From assembly GCA_000242935.3 (NCBI GenBank), contig CP007053.1, positions 5,441,001 to 5,505,000 of the forward strand: a DNA stretch of 64,000 bases. The letters are read 5' to 3'. This document shows positions 33,830-41,458 of the stretch, piece by piece. This DNA comes from Opitutaceae bacterium TAV5. GTDB taxonomy: Bacteria > Verrucomicrobiota > Verrucomicrobiia > Opitutales > Opitutaceae. A model generated the notes under the pieces. That model was not told the origin of the DNA. It ran no database searches and saw only the letters and a list, made by a program, of their open reading frames with translations. The first letter of the stretch is position 1. Each line of letters opens with the position of its first letter. The position numbers and the translations under genes are program-made.

Positions 33830-34663
33830 GACTGTGGGTTCGTTGAGCAGGTCGCGGAGGAAGGTGCGAAGTGTGGCTACTCGCGGCTGCGCTTTGGTCG
33901 TGGCGTTCACCCAGCGATTGTCGGAGATAGACACTTGGATCGCCTTACCCGGTTTCAGCACCGACCCGATAATCCCGACCAAGGCCTTCTTTTCGCCAGC
34001 GGGCGCGGTGATTTCGTCGAGGTCGCGACTTTTCAAGATTGAGCGGTCAATCGCCTTGAGATACTTATCGGCTTCCGATTGCAGATTGGAGTAATTGATC
34101 AAAGCGCAATCGAGTAACAGGTCTTCCACGGTGCCCGCATTCAGATTATCGGGCATGACAAACACTCCGCACTTGGATGCCCGGAAAATTCGATAGGCAT
34201 CCAGTTTCTTGGGGAGTGAAAATCCAACATTTTTAACGCCCGCCTGCTTGATGTAATCGACGAGCGCTTTCCTGAGTGCGATCAGACGCTGCACCGGCGT
34301 CTTCTTTTTATCTGCATCCAAGATTACACCGATTGCGCTAAACTGATTTGGTGGGATCGAGCGAACCGCGATCAAAATACTACTTATGAGCTTGGTTTCA
34401 CCGTCGGCAGGCCGCAGTGCGACCACATGGTCACTTTTCTGCCAAAAGAATGGAACGGGGACGCGTGCTAATAAATTATTTTCGTGCGGGAATCCCCCAG
34501 GCACTAACGTCCGCGCGGCAGGATCTAGAAACTGTGAATCTGGCTCCTTGGGATTCAACTCTTTCCACGTGACAATACGGAATCCCGCCTCCCGCAAGAG
34601 AGCACCGACAAAGGCGGCGTCGTGTTGCCCCTCGACTGCGATAAATGAAATGCGGCGAGCCAT
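33827..34663 (-). CDS. TOPRIM-domain protein (DUF3226/DUF4435-like), partner of an AAA ATPase
   Basis: The 278-residue protein (ATG start MARRISF) has TOPRIM features: the acidic motif FIAVEGQHDAAFV (E11), the DxD motif ILDADKK (D116, D118) and a later FVMPDNLNAGTVEDLLL segment as in DUF3226 proteins. TOPRIM domains cut nucleic acid using divalent metal. The gene starts one base after the stop of an AAA ATPase gene. An ATPase sensor plus a TOPRIM effector is the design of PARIS (AriA/AriB) and OLD-like systems, in which the effector cuts RNA or DNA after phage triggers are sensed. Exact membership is not proven. A TTG 15 bases upstream is ignored. Confidence 0.8.
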   Translation of the reverse strand: MARRISFIAVEGQHDAAFVGALLREAGFRIVTWKELNPKEPDSQFLDPAARTLVPGGFPHENNLLARVPVPFFWQKSDHVVALRPADGETKLISSILIAVRSIPPNQFSAIGVILDADKKKTPVQRLIALRKALVDYIKQAGVKNVGFSLPKKLDAYRIFRASKCGVFVMPDNLNAGTVEDLLLDCALINYSNLQSEADKYLKAIDRSILKSRDLDEITAPAGEKKALVGIIGSVLKPGKAIQVSISDNRWVNATTKAQPRVATLRTFLRDLLNEPTV

Positions 34664-34664
34664 G

Positions 34665-35804
34665 TTAGCGAATTTCAAAACCCATCTCCCGACGAGTGTC
34701 GTTCAGCAATAAACCGGGGTAACGCGTAACGAGTGCCTTTCCGTTGTCTCGATTTATTCGATACGCGCATAAATCGTTCGGCGTGTTATCGAATGCTTTT
34801 AATACCGAGTCCACCGCCTCCAAACTATGGGTGGTGGCAAAGACCTGAACGTTGTATTTTTCGGCGGCCCACTTGAGCACGGATAAAACCGAATCTAACA
34901 CCGAGACGTGCAGCGTCGACTCAAGTTCATCAATCAACAGCACGCCGTTGCGCACCGCAGGAATACTCGACGCGATCAATAGAGCGCGTTGGAAACCGTC
35001 ACCAAACGCGTGAATGGGTGTTCGCCCAGTAAGCCGATGTTTAACCGAAATCGAAATCCCTGTTTTGCCCTTTGGGGCGGCATTGATTTCGCTTACATCT
35101 TTATCAATGCGTTGCATCACCTCCAGAACGTCGGCCGTGAAGGTCTCGTTGATTTTCTCCTGCTCTATGGCACGGCCATAATACCAACTGGTGTCTTGGG
35201 TGGTGCGGTGGGAATGTGGGGAGATAAAAGCGGATGCGATTGAAGGATCTTCTACCGCCGTGGAGTAGGTGTTGCGACGATTATCGACGATTCTGAGTTC
35301 TGCGGTGTTCTGGCCATCGGCAGTCGGCAGAAGGTTACCGTTGATCCGCTGGGCGTAATCGGCCTGAATACTTATCTTTAGGCCGCGATCCGGATCACTG
35401 TCTTCTTCGGTGTCGTCTGGATCGGCCAGCGGAAGCCGCTCTTGGCCAAATTCTTCAAACTCGTCGTAAGTGGATATTACCTTTCTGCCTGCATAGGCAC
35501 CGCTCCCTTCGATCCAGATGCGGTGTGGTGCGGGATCATTGCTGGCCGCGAATTGTGGAAACAACCACTTAAAGGGTTCCGTTTCCGGGGTGCGGGATGA
35601 TTTAACATCTCGACGCCGAGCCGTTTCCCTCCAGTTGGCCAAGTCGAGCGGGCGGCAGAAAAGGGAGAGAGCATCGAGCGTCGATGTCTTGCCTGCGTTG
35701 TTGGCACCGACGAGCAAGTTGATGCGGCCAAGCCCTTCTAGCCTTAAATCTCGAAGGCCTCGGAATTGTGCGACAAAAAAAGAGTTAAGCGGCAGTTCAT
35801 TCAT
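34665..35804 (-). CDS. AAA (OLD/AriA-like) ATPase of a PARIS-like pair
   Basis: The 379-residue protein (ATG start MNELPLNSFF) is an ABC-type AAA ATPase: Walker A GANNAGKTS (residues 33-41), Walker B GVLLIDELESTLH and the H-loop TTHSLEAVD, split by a long insertion. This is the layout of OLD, RecF-like and AriA ATPases. It lies between the Argonaute gene (52 bases upstream) and a TOPRIM gene (one base downstream), which suggests an independent two-gene defence module inside the BREX operon. A TTG start 27 codons upstream would overlap the Argonaute gene and is less likely. Confidence 0.85.
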   Translation of the reverse strand: MNELPLNSFFVAQFRGLRDLRLEGLGRINLLVGANNAGKTSTLDALSLFCRPLDLANWRETARRRDVKSSRTPETEPFKWLFPQFAASNDPAPHRIWIEGSGAYAGRKVISTYDEFEEFGQERLPLADPDDTEEDSDPDRGLKISIQADYAQRINGNLLPTADGQNTAELRIVDNRRNTYSTAVEDPSIASAFISPHSHRTTQDTSWYYGRAIEQEKINETFTADVLEVMQRIDKDVSEINAAPKGKTGISISVKHRLTGRTPIHAFGDGFQRALLIASSIPAVRNGVLLIDELESTLHVSVLDSVLSVLKWAAEKYNVQVFATTHSLEAVDSVLKAFDNTPNDLCAYRINRDNGKALVTRYPGLLLNDTRREMGFEIR

Positions 35805-35856
35805 GATTTTAGGTAAATTTTTATTCTGAGCTTGAATTGCAATAATATTACGAAAC

Positions 35857-37317
35857 TCACATAAAAAATTTGTAGAGGTGTTCAATCTGGTCCTGTGGCC
35901 TAGTGTATTTCAGGATGGAGCCGACTTGGCGGGACGCACGGATCGTGATGGGATTGAGATTGTCGAACTGGGTGTTGTTCCAATTCATTTTGGTGAGTGC
36001 AGTAATCTCTCCGGCAACATCCTTCAAATCCGCCCACGATCGTTCGTGCTTAATCATGAGCGTCTTCGGCACATACATCCCGGGATACTCCTCATAAAAA
36101 GGAACCGAGCCGCGCGTGTAAAGAAGTGCTGTGGTGCCATCCAATTCAAGGTAGGCTCCGCGCAGAGGGGGATAGTAATTGGGCCGATAGAGTCGATTAA
36201 AAGACGAGCTTATGTAAATGAAGTCATAGGCGTCGATATCCAGCTCGTTCAATGCAGCGATAAAGCCGCTCACTTCATTTTCATCGAAGCCTGAGGTCTT
36301 ATGAAGAACCACGCGCCCCGGCAGATTATGGTGCTCGCGTTTATAGCGTTTCAAGGCGTTGAGCAATAGATCCTTTGCTGAGTCGTAATCCAAGTGGATC
36401 TGCAAGTCGGTCTTGGATCGGCTAGCGTTTTTTCCGCGCACGATTACTCCGGCCCCGCGCTCATTAAAAACCTGCGCGATGCTCGTAAGGAGCTTATCCT
36501 TTTCCAGAGAAAAATAGAAAGAGATTCCAACGTAGCATGTGCTGATGTCGGACTCGCTCCGAGGGAGCCGCCACGGGATGCCTCCCGCCTTGTAATAAAG
36601 TGCCGTAAAGAAATTCCATGCCCTGGTCGCCGGGTCTTGAAGTTTCCTTCCCTTGCTCTGCTCGTCCAACTCCTTTCGTTTATTTTTTTCATCCCATGTG
36701 CCCGGACGTATGACCTGAATGGGAACGCCCGTCAGCATAGACCTGGCTTTGAGTAGATCGTGAAAATCATGCTTGGACGTATCTTTCACGTCGTCCTCAT
36801 CATCCAGATTTACGGTGGTTTCCGTGGAGTCTTTTCCGCCGGTTTCCGCCATTAGCGTTATTAGCTCAAGCGGCATGGCGCAAACAACCACATCCACCCG
36901 CTTTTCTCGCAAATCGCCAATTCGCTCCACAAACAACTCTACAGCTGCAGCAATCCGTGCGTTGTAGGAAGTATTTGATTTCAGCTTCTCAAACTCTCCA
37001 GGGTGGATTGCCGCCCAGACGGTCGGGTCTGTAACAAAGGTCGCGCGGAAGCTGGAGTCCGGGTTAAAGCCGGGAAAGGCAGGGAAAAGATTGGTCTTCC
37101 GGCTTTCCTTGCCGGCGATGGGACTGCGGCAGCTTTCCATCCATGCGGACGCTCCCGTCATGGACTGCTGAGTTCCTACGAAGCCGACTCGAATCGAAGC
37201 CGGACGCTTGTTGTCCTTATAATCAAACGGGTTGAGGTTCTGTATTCCGTAACGAATATCCACATGACGGTCGAAACCAAACTCCAGCAGAGGCTCTTCG
37301 ATAAAATCAATTTTCAT
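35857..37317 (-). CDS. Short prokaryotic Argonaute (MID-PIWI), SPARDA-type
   Basis: This 486-residue protein has the size and layout of a short pAgo: a MID domain followed by a PIWI domain, with no PAZ. Visible features are the strand CYVGISFYF in the position where active Argonautes carry the first catalytic Asp (here Ser), PGRVVLHKTSGFDENEV, and the C-terminal PIWI motif with LTKMNWNNTQFDN. The catalytic tetrad is thus broken and the protein should act as a guide-directed sensor. Its ATG overlaps the stop of the DREN-APAZ gene by four bases. In SPARDA systems such a pair recognises invader nucleic acid and then unleashes a collateral nuclease. Confidence 0.88.
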   Translation of the reverse strand: MKIDFIEEPLLEFGFDRHVDIRYGIQNLNPFDYKDNKRPASIRVGFVGTQQSMTGASAWMESCRSPIAGKESRKTNLFPAFPGFNPDSSFRATFVTDPTVWAAIHPGEFEKLKSNTSYNARIAAAVELFVERIGDLREKRVDVVVCAMPLELITLMAETGGKDSTETTVNLDDEDDVKDTSKHDFHDLLKARSMLTGVPIQVIRPGTWDEKNKRKELDEQSKGRKLQDPATRAWNFFTALYYKAGGIPWRLPRSESDISTCYVGISFYFSLEKDKLLTSIAQVFNERGAGVIVRGKNASRSKTDLQIHLDYDSAKDLLLNALKRYKREHHNLPGRVVLHKTSGFDENEVSGFIAALNELDIDAYDFIYISSSFNRLYRPNYYPPLRGAYLELDGTTALLYTRGSVPFYEEYPGMYVPKTLMIKHERSWADLKDVAGEITALTKMNWNNTQFDNLNPITIRASRQVGSILKYTRPQDQIEHLYKFFM

Positions 37318-38636
37318 ATCTCCAATCCCAGTTCGGCGGTTTCGTTTGGCGCAGAATCCTCATCATCGTCCGGCGCGGTTGGTTTCCAGCTTTTATCGTC
37401 GATGCCGCGCTCCACTTCGAATTTCAAAAGAGGGCCAAGCTCCATGTGCGGATAATTCGTTGCACATAGATCCTGAATCGGCTGCAACACTGACGCCCAC
37501 AGTTTTAGGCGGCTGAAGATGGCGGGAGGGCCTTCGATTTCGTTGATTTTCTTTAAATATTCCTCGTGGTAAGGATGCGTTTTCCATCCATCGCTTGTAA
37601 AAACATAGGTTGGCGTGATGGCGAGATGCCATTTGGAATCGAATTGCTGAAACTGGAACCCAAATGCTTGATGCCGGTGGTAACTTACCTTGTCCGGAAC
37701 CTTTTTGGATAGATATTGCTTATAAACTGTTTGATAGCTAGGACGCTTTCCTTCTACGCGAAAGGTCTTTGGGTCGCCACTTTCTGTCGGTTCAAAGAAG
37801 AAAATCTCTTCCCTTTTTCGCCATATTACAAAGTGATTGTAGCAGATGCTTTCCAGCATGCCGTGCAAAAGGCTGCGGCCCAGCGCAGGCTCTTCATCCA
37901 GCCACTCAGCAAGATTGACGGACTCTATCGTCGCTTGGTCGCAAGCTCCAGCGAAAATAGGATCACGCAAGTTCGCCAAGGCATAGATTTTTTCACTACC
38001 TAAAACAAAGTTGTCTATGTCCCAGCGCTTGCCTCCCGCATCAAGGACCGCGTCCACCACTTGTCTCGGCTTTCTTGCATCGGTTTCAGCGATGTAGAGT
38101 CGATTAACCGGGAAAGTGACCGGCATGAAGTTCAGCGTCAGCACCTCTTTCTTGGCTTTGGGCTGGAGGTGGAAACCCCAAGGCTTGGTAATGGCCAAGG
38201 ATCGGAGCTGAGGCTCGCACTCGATAGTGAATTGTGAGGCGGATTTGAGGAATCGAATCTTGGCCTTTTTGCCGCTTCGATCTATTATATCTTCTCGCTT
38301 TACATCTACCCAGTAGATGTCTTGGTCCGGCCGGCATAAGATCAGAATTACGGGTGTATTCGATCCTTGCCAATGTTCAAGATCCTCCGGGTCGGCGTAG
38401 AAGGTGAACTCTTCGTCGGTTTCTGCCCTAAAATAGGAATCTCCGGTTTTTATTTGGACTTGGACAATCGTGTTGCTCATTGCCCCGGTTTTAGGGTCGC
38501 GAAATTCGATTACCCCGTCGATGCCCGAGTCCACGGTCGTTGGATTCCAGACGTGCTTCATCTTGGAGACAATGATCTCAACCAGCGCCACGCCTTGGCG
38601 ACCGACGAGAGTGCTGTCTTGGATGATCTTCGACAT
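37314..38636 (-). CDS. DREN-APAZ nuclease partner of short Argonaute (SPARDA-type)
   Basis: The 440-residue protein starts with a DUF4365/DREN-like PD-(D/E)xK nuclease domain (residues 1 to about 160): DSGIDGVIEF and IVQVQIKTG supply the Asp and the QxK catalytic elements. The rest matches the APAZ region in size and position, which binds the short Argonaute. In characterised SPARDA systems, target recognition causes filament formation and non-specific DNA and RNA cutting, killing or arresting the infected cell. The gene starts eight bases after pglX-C and overlaps the Argonaute gene by four bases, so it is read as part of the BREX operon. The APAZ assignment rests on context as much as on sequence. 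Confidence 0.83.
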   Translation of the reverse strand: MSKIIQDSTLVGRQGVALVEIIVSKMKHVWNPTTVDSGIDGVIEFRDPKTGAMSNTIVQVQIKTGDSYFRAETDEEFTFYADPEDLEHWQGSNTPVILILCRPDQDIYWVDVKREDIIDRSGKKAKIRFLKSASQFTIECEPQLRSLAITKPWGFHLQPKAKKEVLTLNFMPVTFPVNRLYIAETDARKPRQVVDAVLDAGGKRWDIDNFVLGSEKIYALANLRDPIFAGACDQATIESVNLAEWLDEEPALGRSLLHGMLESICYNHFVIWRKREEIFFFEPTESGDPKTFRVEGKRPSYQTVYKQYLSKKVPDKVSYHRHQAFGFQFQQFDSKWHLAITPTYVFTSDGWKTHPYHEEYLKKINEIEGPPAIFSRLKLWASVLQPIQDLCATNYPHMELGPLLKFEVERGIDDKSWKPTAPDDDEDSAPNETAELGLEI

Positions 38637-38644
38637 TCTATAAA

Positions 38645-40573
38645 TTACTCGTCACTCTCTGTGGTGCCGAGTTTTAGGTTGATGCGGAGGAGCTTGGTGC
38701 GAGCGAGGGAAGCGAGGTTGACTTTGATGCCGTCGTCTATGTCGGGATTCCAGCCCTTGGGGCGGTCTTCCGGCTTTTTCCACGGGGTGAGGATGCGATA
38801 GTCGCGGTCGCCATTAGCCGGGCCTGTGTGGGCGCCTTCCTGAAGGTGAGCGAGTTTGGCATCGTAGGCTTCCACCTCCTCGGCGAGGGCGAGAAGGTCG
38901 AGGCGGAGGTCGGCTTTGCCGTCGTTGCCGGCTTGGGCGGCTTCGCGTTTGAGGACGGTGATGCGGTCCTTCACATAGACGCTGCGGAGCTTGGCGAGAG
39001 CGTCGGCGTCGAAGTGGTGGGCGTGGACGAGGCAGGCGAAGCCGGGCTCGGCGCGGGTCTGGCTGCTGGCGAGGTGCCAGAGGATGGGTCGCTGCTGGTA
39101 GAGGGCGTTGTGGGTCTCGAAGAAGACGTCATGGAGCCACTCGGCGAGGGATTCGGCTCGGTGGTAACCCTTGGTCTTCTTTTTGAGTTCGTTGACGACC
39201 TCGGTTTCGAGGGACGACGGGTCTTGCTTGGGGAAACAGGCGGCGAGCTTGGCACGGAGGCGTTCGATGAGCGGCGGCTCGTGAGCGACGCGTTGCAGGC
39301 AGACGAGGTGGTCCTCGTCTTCTTCGAGGATCTGTTTCACCAAGTAGGTGAGCAGTCGGTCCACGTGCTCGCGGCGTTTCTGATCGCGGTCTTTGCCCTC
39401 CATCTGTGGCCAGACGAGTTCAGGGGGAAGTGTGCCTGCCGCAGCTTCGATGTCATTACGAATGCCGTCGGGAATGCCGTAGAGCCGATAAACGGCGGCG
39501 TTGAGGTCGGAGTAGGTTTGCGTGAGCGTGGAATCCAGCTGGCATTCGCGCTCGAGCACGGCGTCGAGGGCGGCAGAAAGAGTAAGGGCTTCGTTTGAGA
39601 TAGAAGTCTGGATTACCCAAGGGCGAACAAAACGCGTGCTGATTTCGTTTCCGGAATCCCAAGCGGCTTTGAGGTCATGCAGGGTTTCGGCCGACGTCCC
39701 GACGTGCTTGCGGTCGGCCACGGCGGCATCGGGTATGGGCACCTTCTTAACCGCGCCTACCTCCCAAGAGCCAAAGGAGATTAGAGTGCGTAGTAGCGCA
39801 TTAGCGGGCGCAGAATTGAGGACGCCTAGAAGATACCATTCCTGCCCTTCTTTCTTTGTGAATATACCGGGACCTTTATCAGCAAAGATACAACCGGGGG
39901 GGAGGCGACGAACGCTGAATCCGCGTTGAGTCCTGCGTGGCCAAGTGAGGCCGGCGCGGAAGTAGAAATCTGGATTTCGAATATATGCACCATCGTGGCT
40001 TCGTAACAACACTCCGTCATTCTCCCAAAAAACTACTAGATAAACATCAGAGTAAAACCGGCTGTAGTCTCCGCCTTTTGCAAATGGAACCCATCGCGAA
40101 GCGGTGTCCTTACCGTTTAAACACACTTCCCACCAACAGCGCACAAATCGCCAATCATCAGAAGTTTGCAATCCTACTACTCCATTGGCGAATGCCGGAT
40201 CTAATTTGGGATTGTTGCGAAAGTATGATCCGAGAAGGGCGAGGCGATCATATGCCAACGGAGAATCATCAATCGTCGCGAAGTCTCGCAGCGCCACATC
40301 GGAGCGAACGGGCGAGCGATAGTTAGCCAAGGTGCGGATGAATTCCAAGTGTCGGCCATCGTTGTCACCGGTTTCACCTCGAAAGGGAACCAAACCAAAG
40401 AAAGACGCCCGTTCGCCCTCGGTAACGACGTAATAGGAATTTTCCACCTGCTCGCGGCTGACGTCAATGCCTTCACGAGCCTGTGTCGCAATGGTGCCCT
40501 CGACGATCAGATGTCGGCGCAGATCGGGATTCGCGAGGAGCTTTTTGACGTCGTAGCGCTTAAACTTGGCCAT
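38645..40573 (-). CDS. pglX: PglX C-terminal half (target-recognition part of BREX methyltransferase)
   Basis: The 642-residue protein corresponds to the C-terminal half of a BREX PglX/BrxX methyltransferase. It has the target-recognition signature WVPFAKGGDYSRFYSD followed by FRAGLTWPRRTQRGFSVRRL and IFADKGPGIF, and then a long helical C-terminal region (VDRLLTYLVKQILEEDEDHL). It lacks the NPPY and SAM motifs, which are on the other half encoded beyond the Fic gene. It has its own ATG three bases after the Fic stop and no internal break, so it looks like a deliberate two-subunit enzyme. The halves must associate to recognise and methylate the BREX site. Confidence 0.85.
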   Translation of the reverse strand: MAKFKRYDVKKLLANPDLRRHLIVEGTIATQAREGIDVSREQVENSYYVVTEGERASFFGLVPFRGETGDNDGRHLEFIRTLANYRSPVRSDVALRDFATIDDSPLAYDRLALLGSYFRNNPKLDPAFANGVVGLQTSDDWRFVRCWWEVCLNGKDTASRWVPFAKGGDYSRFYSDVYLVVFWENDGVLLRSHDGAYIRNPDFYFRAGLTWPRRTQRGFSVRRLPPGCIFADKGPGIFTKKEGQEWYLLGVLNSAPANALLRTLISFGSWEVGAVKKVPIPDAAVADRKHVGTSAETLHDLKAAWDSGNEISTRFVRPWVIQTSISNEALTLSAALDAVLERECQLDSTLTQTYSDLNAAVYRLYGIPDGIRNDIEAAAGTLPPELVWPQMEGKDRDQKRREHVDRLLTYLVKQILEEDEDHLVCLQRVAHEPPLIERLRAKLAACFPKQDPSSLETEVVNELKKKTKGYHRAESLAEWLHDVFFETHNALYQQRPILWHLASSQTRAEPGFACLVHAHHFDADALAKLRSVYVKDRITVLKREAAQAGNDGKADLRLDLLALAEEVEAYDAKLAHLQEGAHTGPANGDRDYRILTPWKKPEDRPKGWNPDIDDGIKVNLASLARTKLLRINLKLGTTESDE

Positions 40574-40576
40574 GGC

Positions 40577-41458
40577 TTATTCCTGTTCTCCGAGTTGTTG
40601 TGCCAGGATGGCTTGGCGCTCGGCCTGCCATTCTTTGAGCAGCTTGGTCAAAGGCGCGTAATTGCAGAGCCGGGCGGCATCGCAGGCTTCAAAATAACGG
40701 GCCTCGTCGCGTTTGCGGTTATAGATGTCGAGAGTAGCGAGTCCGTTTTGGAGCAGGATGAGGTCTCCGATAATGAAGGCGCTTCGCCCGTTGCCTTCGC
40801 GAAAGGGATGAAGCGCGAGGTAGTCGCCCAAGAAACGGGCCAGAAATTCCATGACCTTGTCATCGTCGGCGGAGATGAAGGGAGTCTGGCTGAGGACATC
40901 ACGGGCGAACTCTTCCAAGACGGGCTCCATGCCGAAAGGCGGAAACGGCCAACGGGTGGCACCCTCACCCTTATGAAGCGAAACGGTGCGCCATTCGCCG
41001 GCCCAGGGATAAATATCGCCCAGCATCTCGCAGTGAATCTGGCGGATAAGATCGAGGGTGATGGCGACGGGTTCGTCACGCTGAGCGAGATCGGCGATGA
41101 GCGCCTTGGCGCGATTCACGCCATGAGTTTCGCGGTCGATGAGTTCGGCGGGGTCAAGGCAGCCGGCGACATTCAGACAGGGGTCGCCGCCGTGGGCGGT
41201 GATGCGCTGCAAATCCGAATTACCGTAGTCGTGCCACGGGTTGGCCACGATGGAGGGCGCGGTCGGTTTGGTGATGAGTGCGCAGAGCGCGTCCATCTTG
41301 TCCTTATGCCATTTTCTCTGGGACGGCGGGATGGTGTAGAACTCGCCCGGCTTGGGCGCCTGATAGTATTCTGCAGCGCGCTTGCCCGTGCCGTCCTTAA
41401 AGCGGAAGCCGTAGTCCCGCTCCGCCCAGCGCCAGATAATGCGGGTTGATTCGCTCAT
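40577..41458 (-). CDS. Fic-domain AMPylase-like protein embedded in pglX
   Basis: The 293-residue protein contains a complete Fic core: IHCEMLGDIYPWAGEWRTV ahead of the catalytic loop HPFREGNGR (H217-R225), which meets the HPFx(D/E)GNGRxxR consensus with Glu in place of Asp. Fic enzymes transfer AMP or other phospho-groups to target proteins and are common toxins. No N-terminal inhibitory (S/T)xxxE(G/N) helix is obvious and no small antitoxin gene is adjacent. It overlaps the pglX-N stop by four bases and ends three bases before pglX-C, so its synthesis is coupled to both halves of the methyltransferase. It may sense the state of PglX. Confidence 0.9.
   Translation of the reverse strand: MSESTRIIWRWAERDYGFRFKDGTGKRAAEYYQAPKPGEFYTIPPSQRKWHKDKMDALCALITKPTAPSIVANPWHDYGNSDLQRITAHGGDPCLNVAGCLDPAELIDRETHGVNRAKALIADLAQRDEPVAITLDLIRQIHCEMLGDIYPWAGEWRTVSLHKGEGATRWPFPPFGMEPVLEEFARDVLSQTPFISADDDKVMEFLARFLGDYLALHPFREGNGRSAFIIGDLILLQNGLATLDIYNRKRDEARYFEACDAARLCNYAPLTKLLKEWQAERQAILAQQLGEQE

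Noticed and set aside
35857-37317. A catalytically active Argonaute
   Set aside because: There is no PAZ domain, and the first catalytic Asp of the PIWI tetrad is replaced by Ser; length fits the short inactive class.
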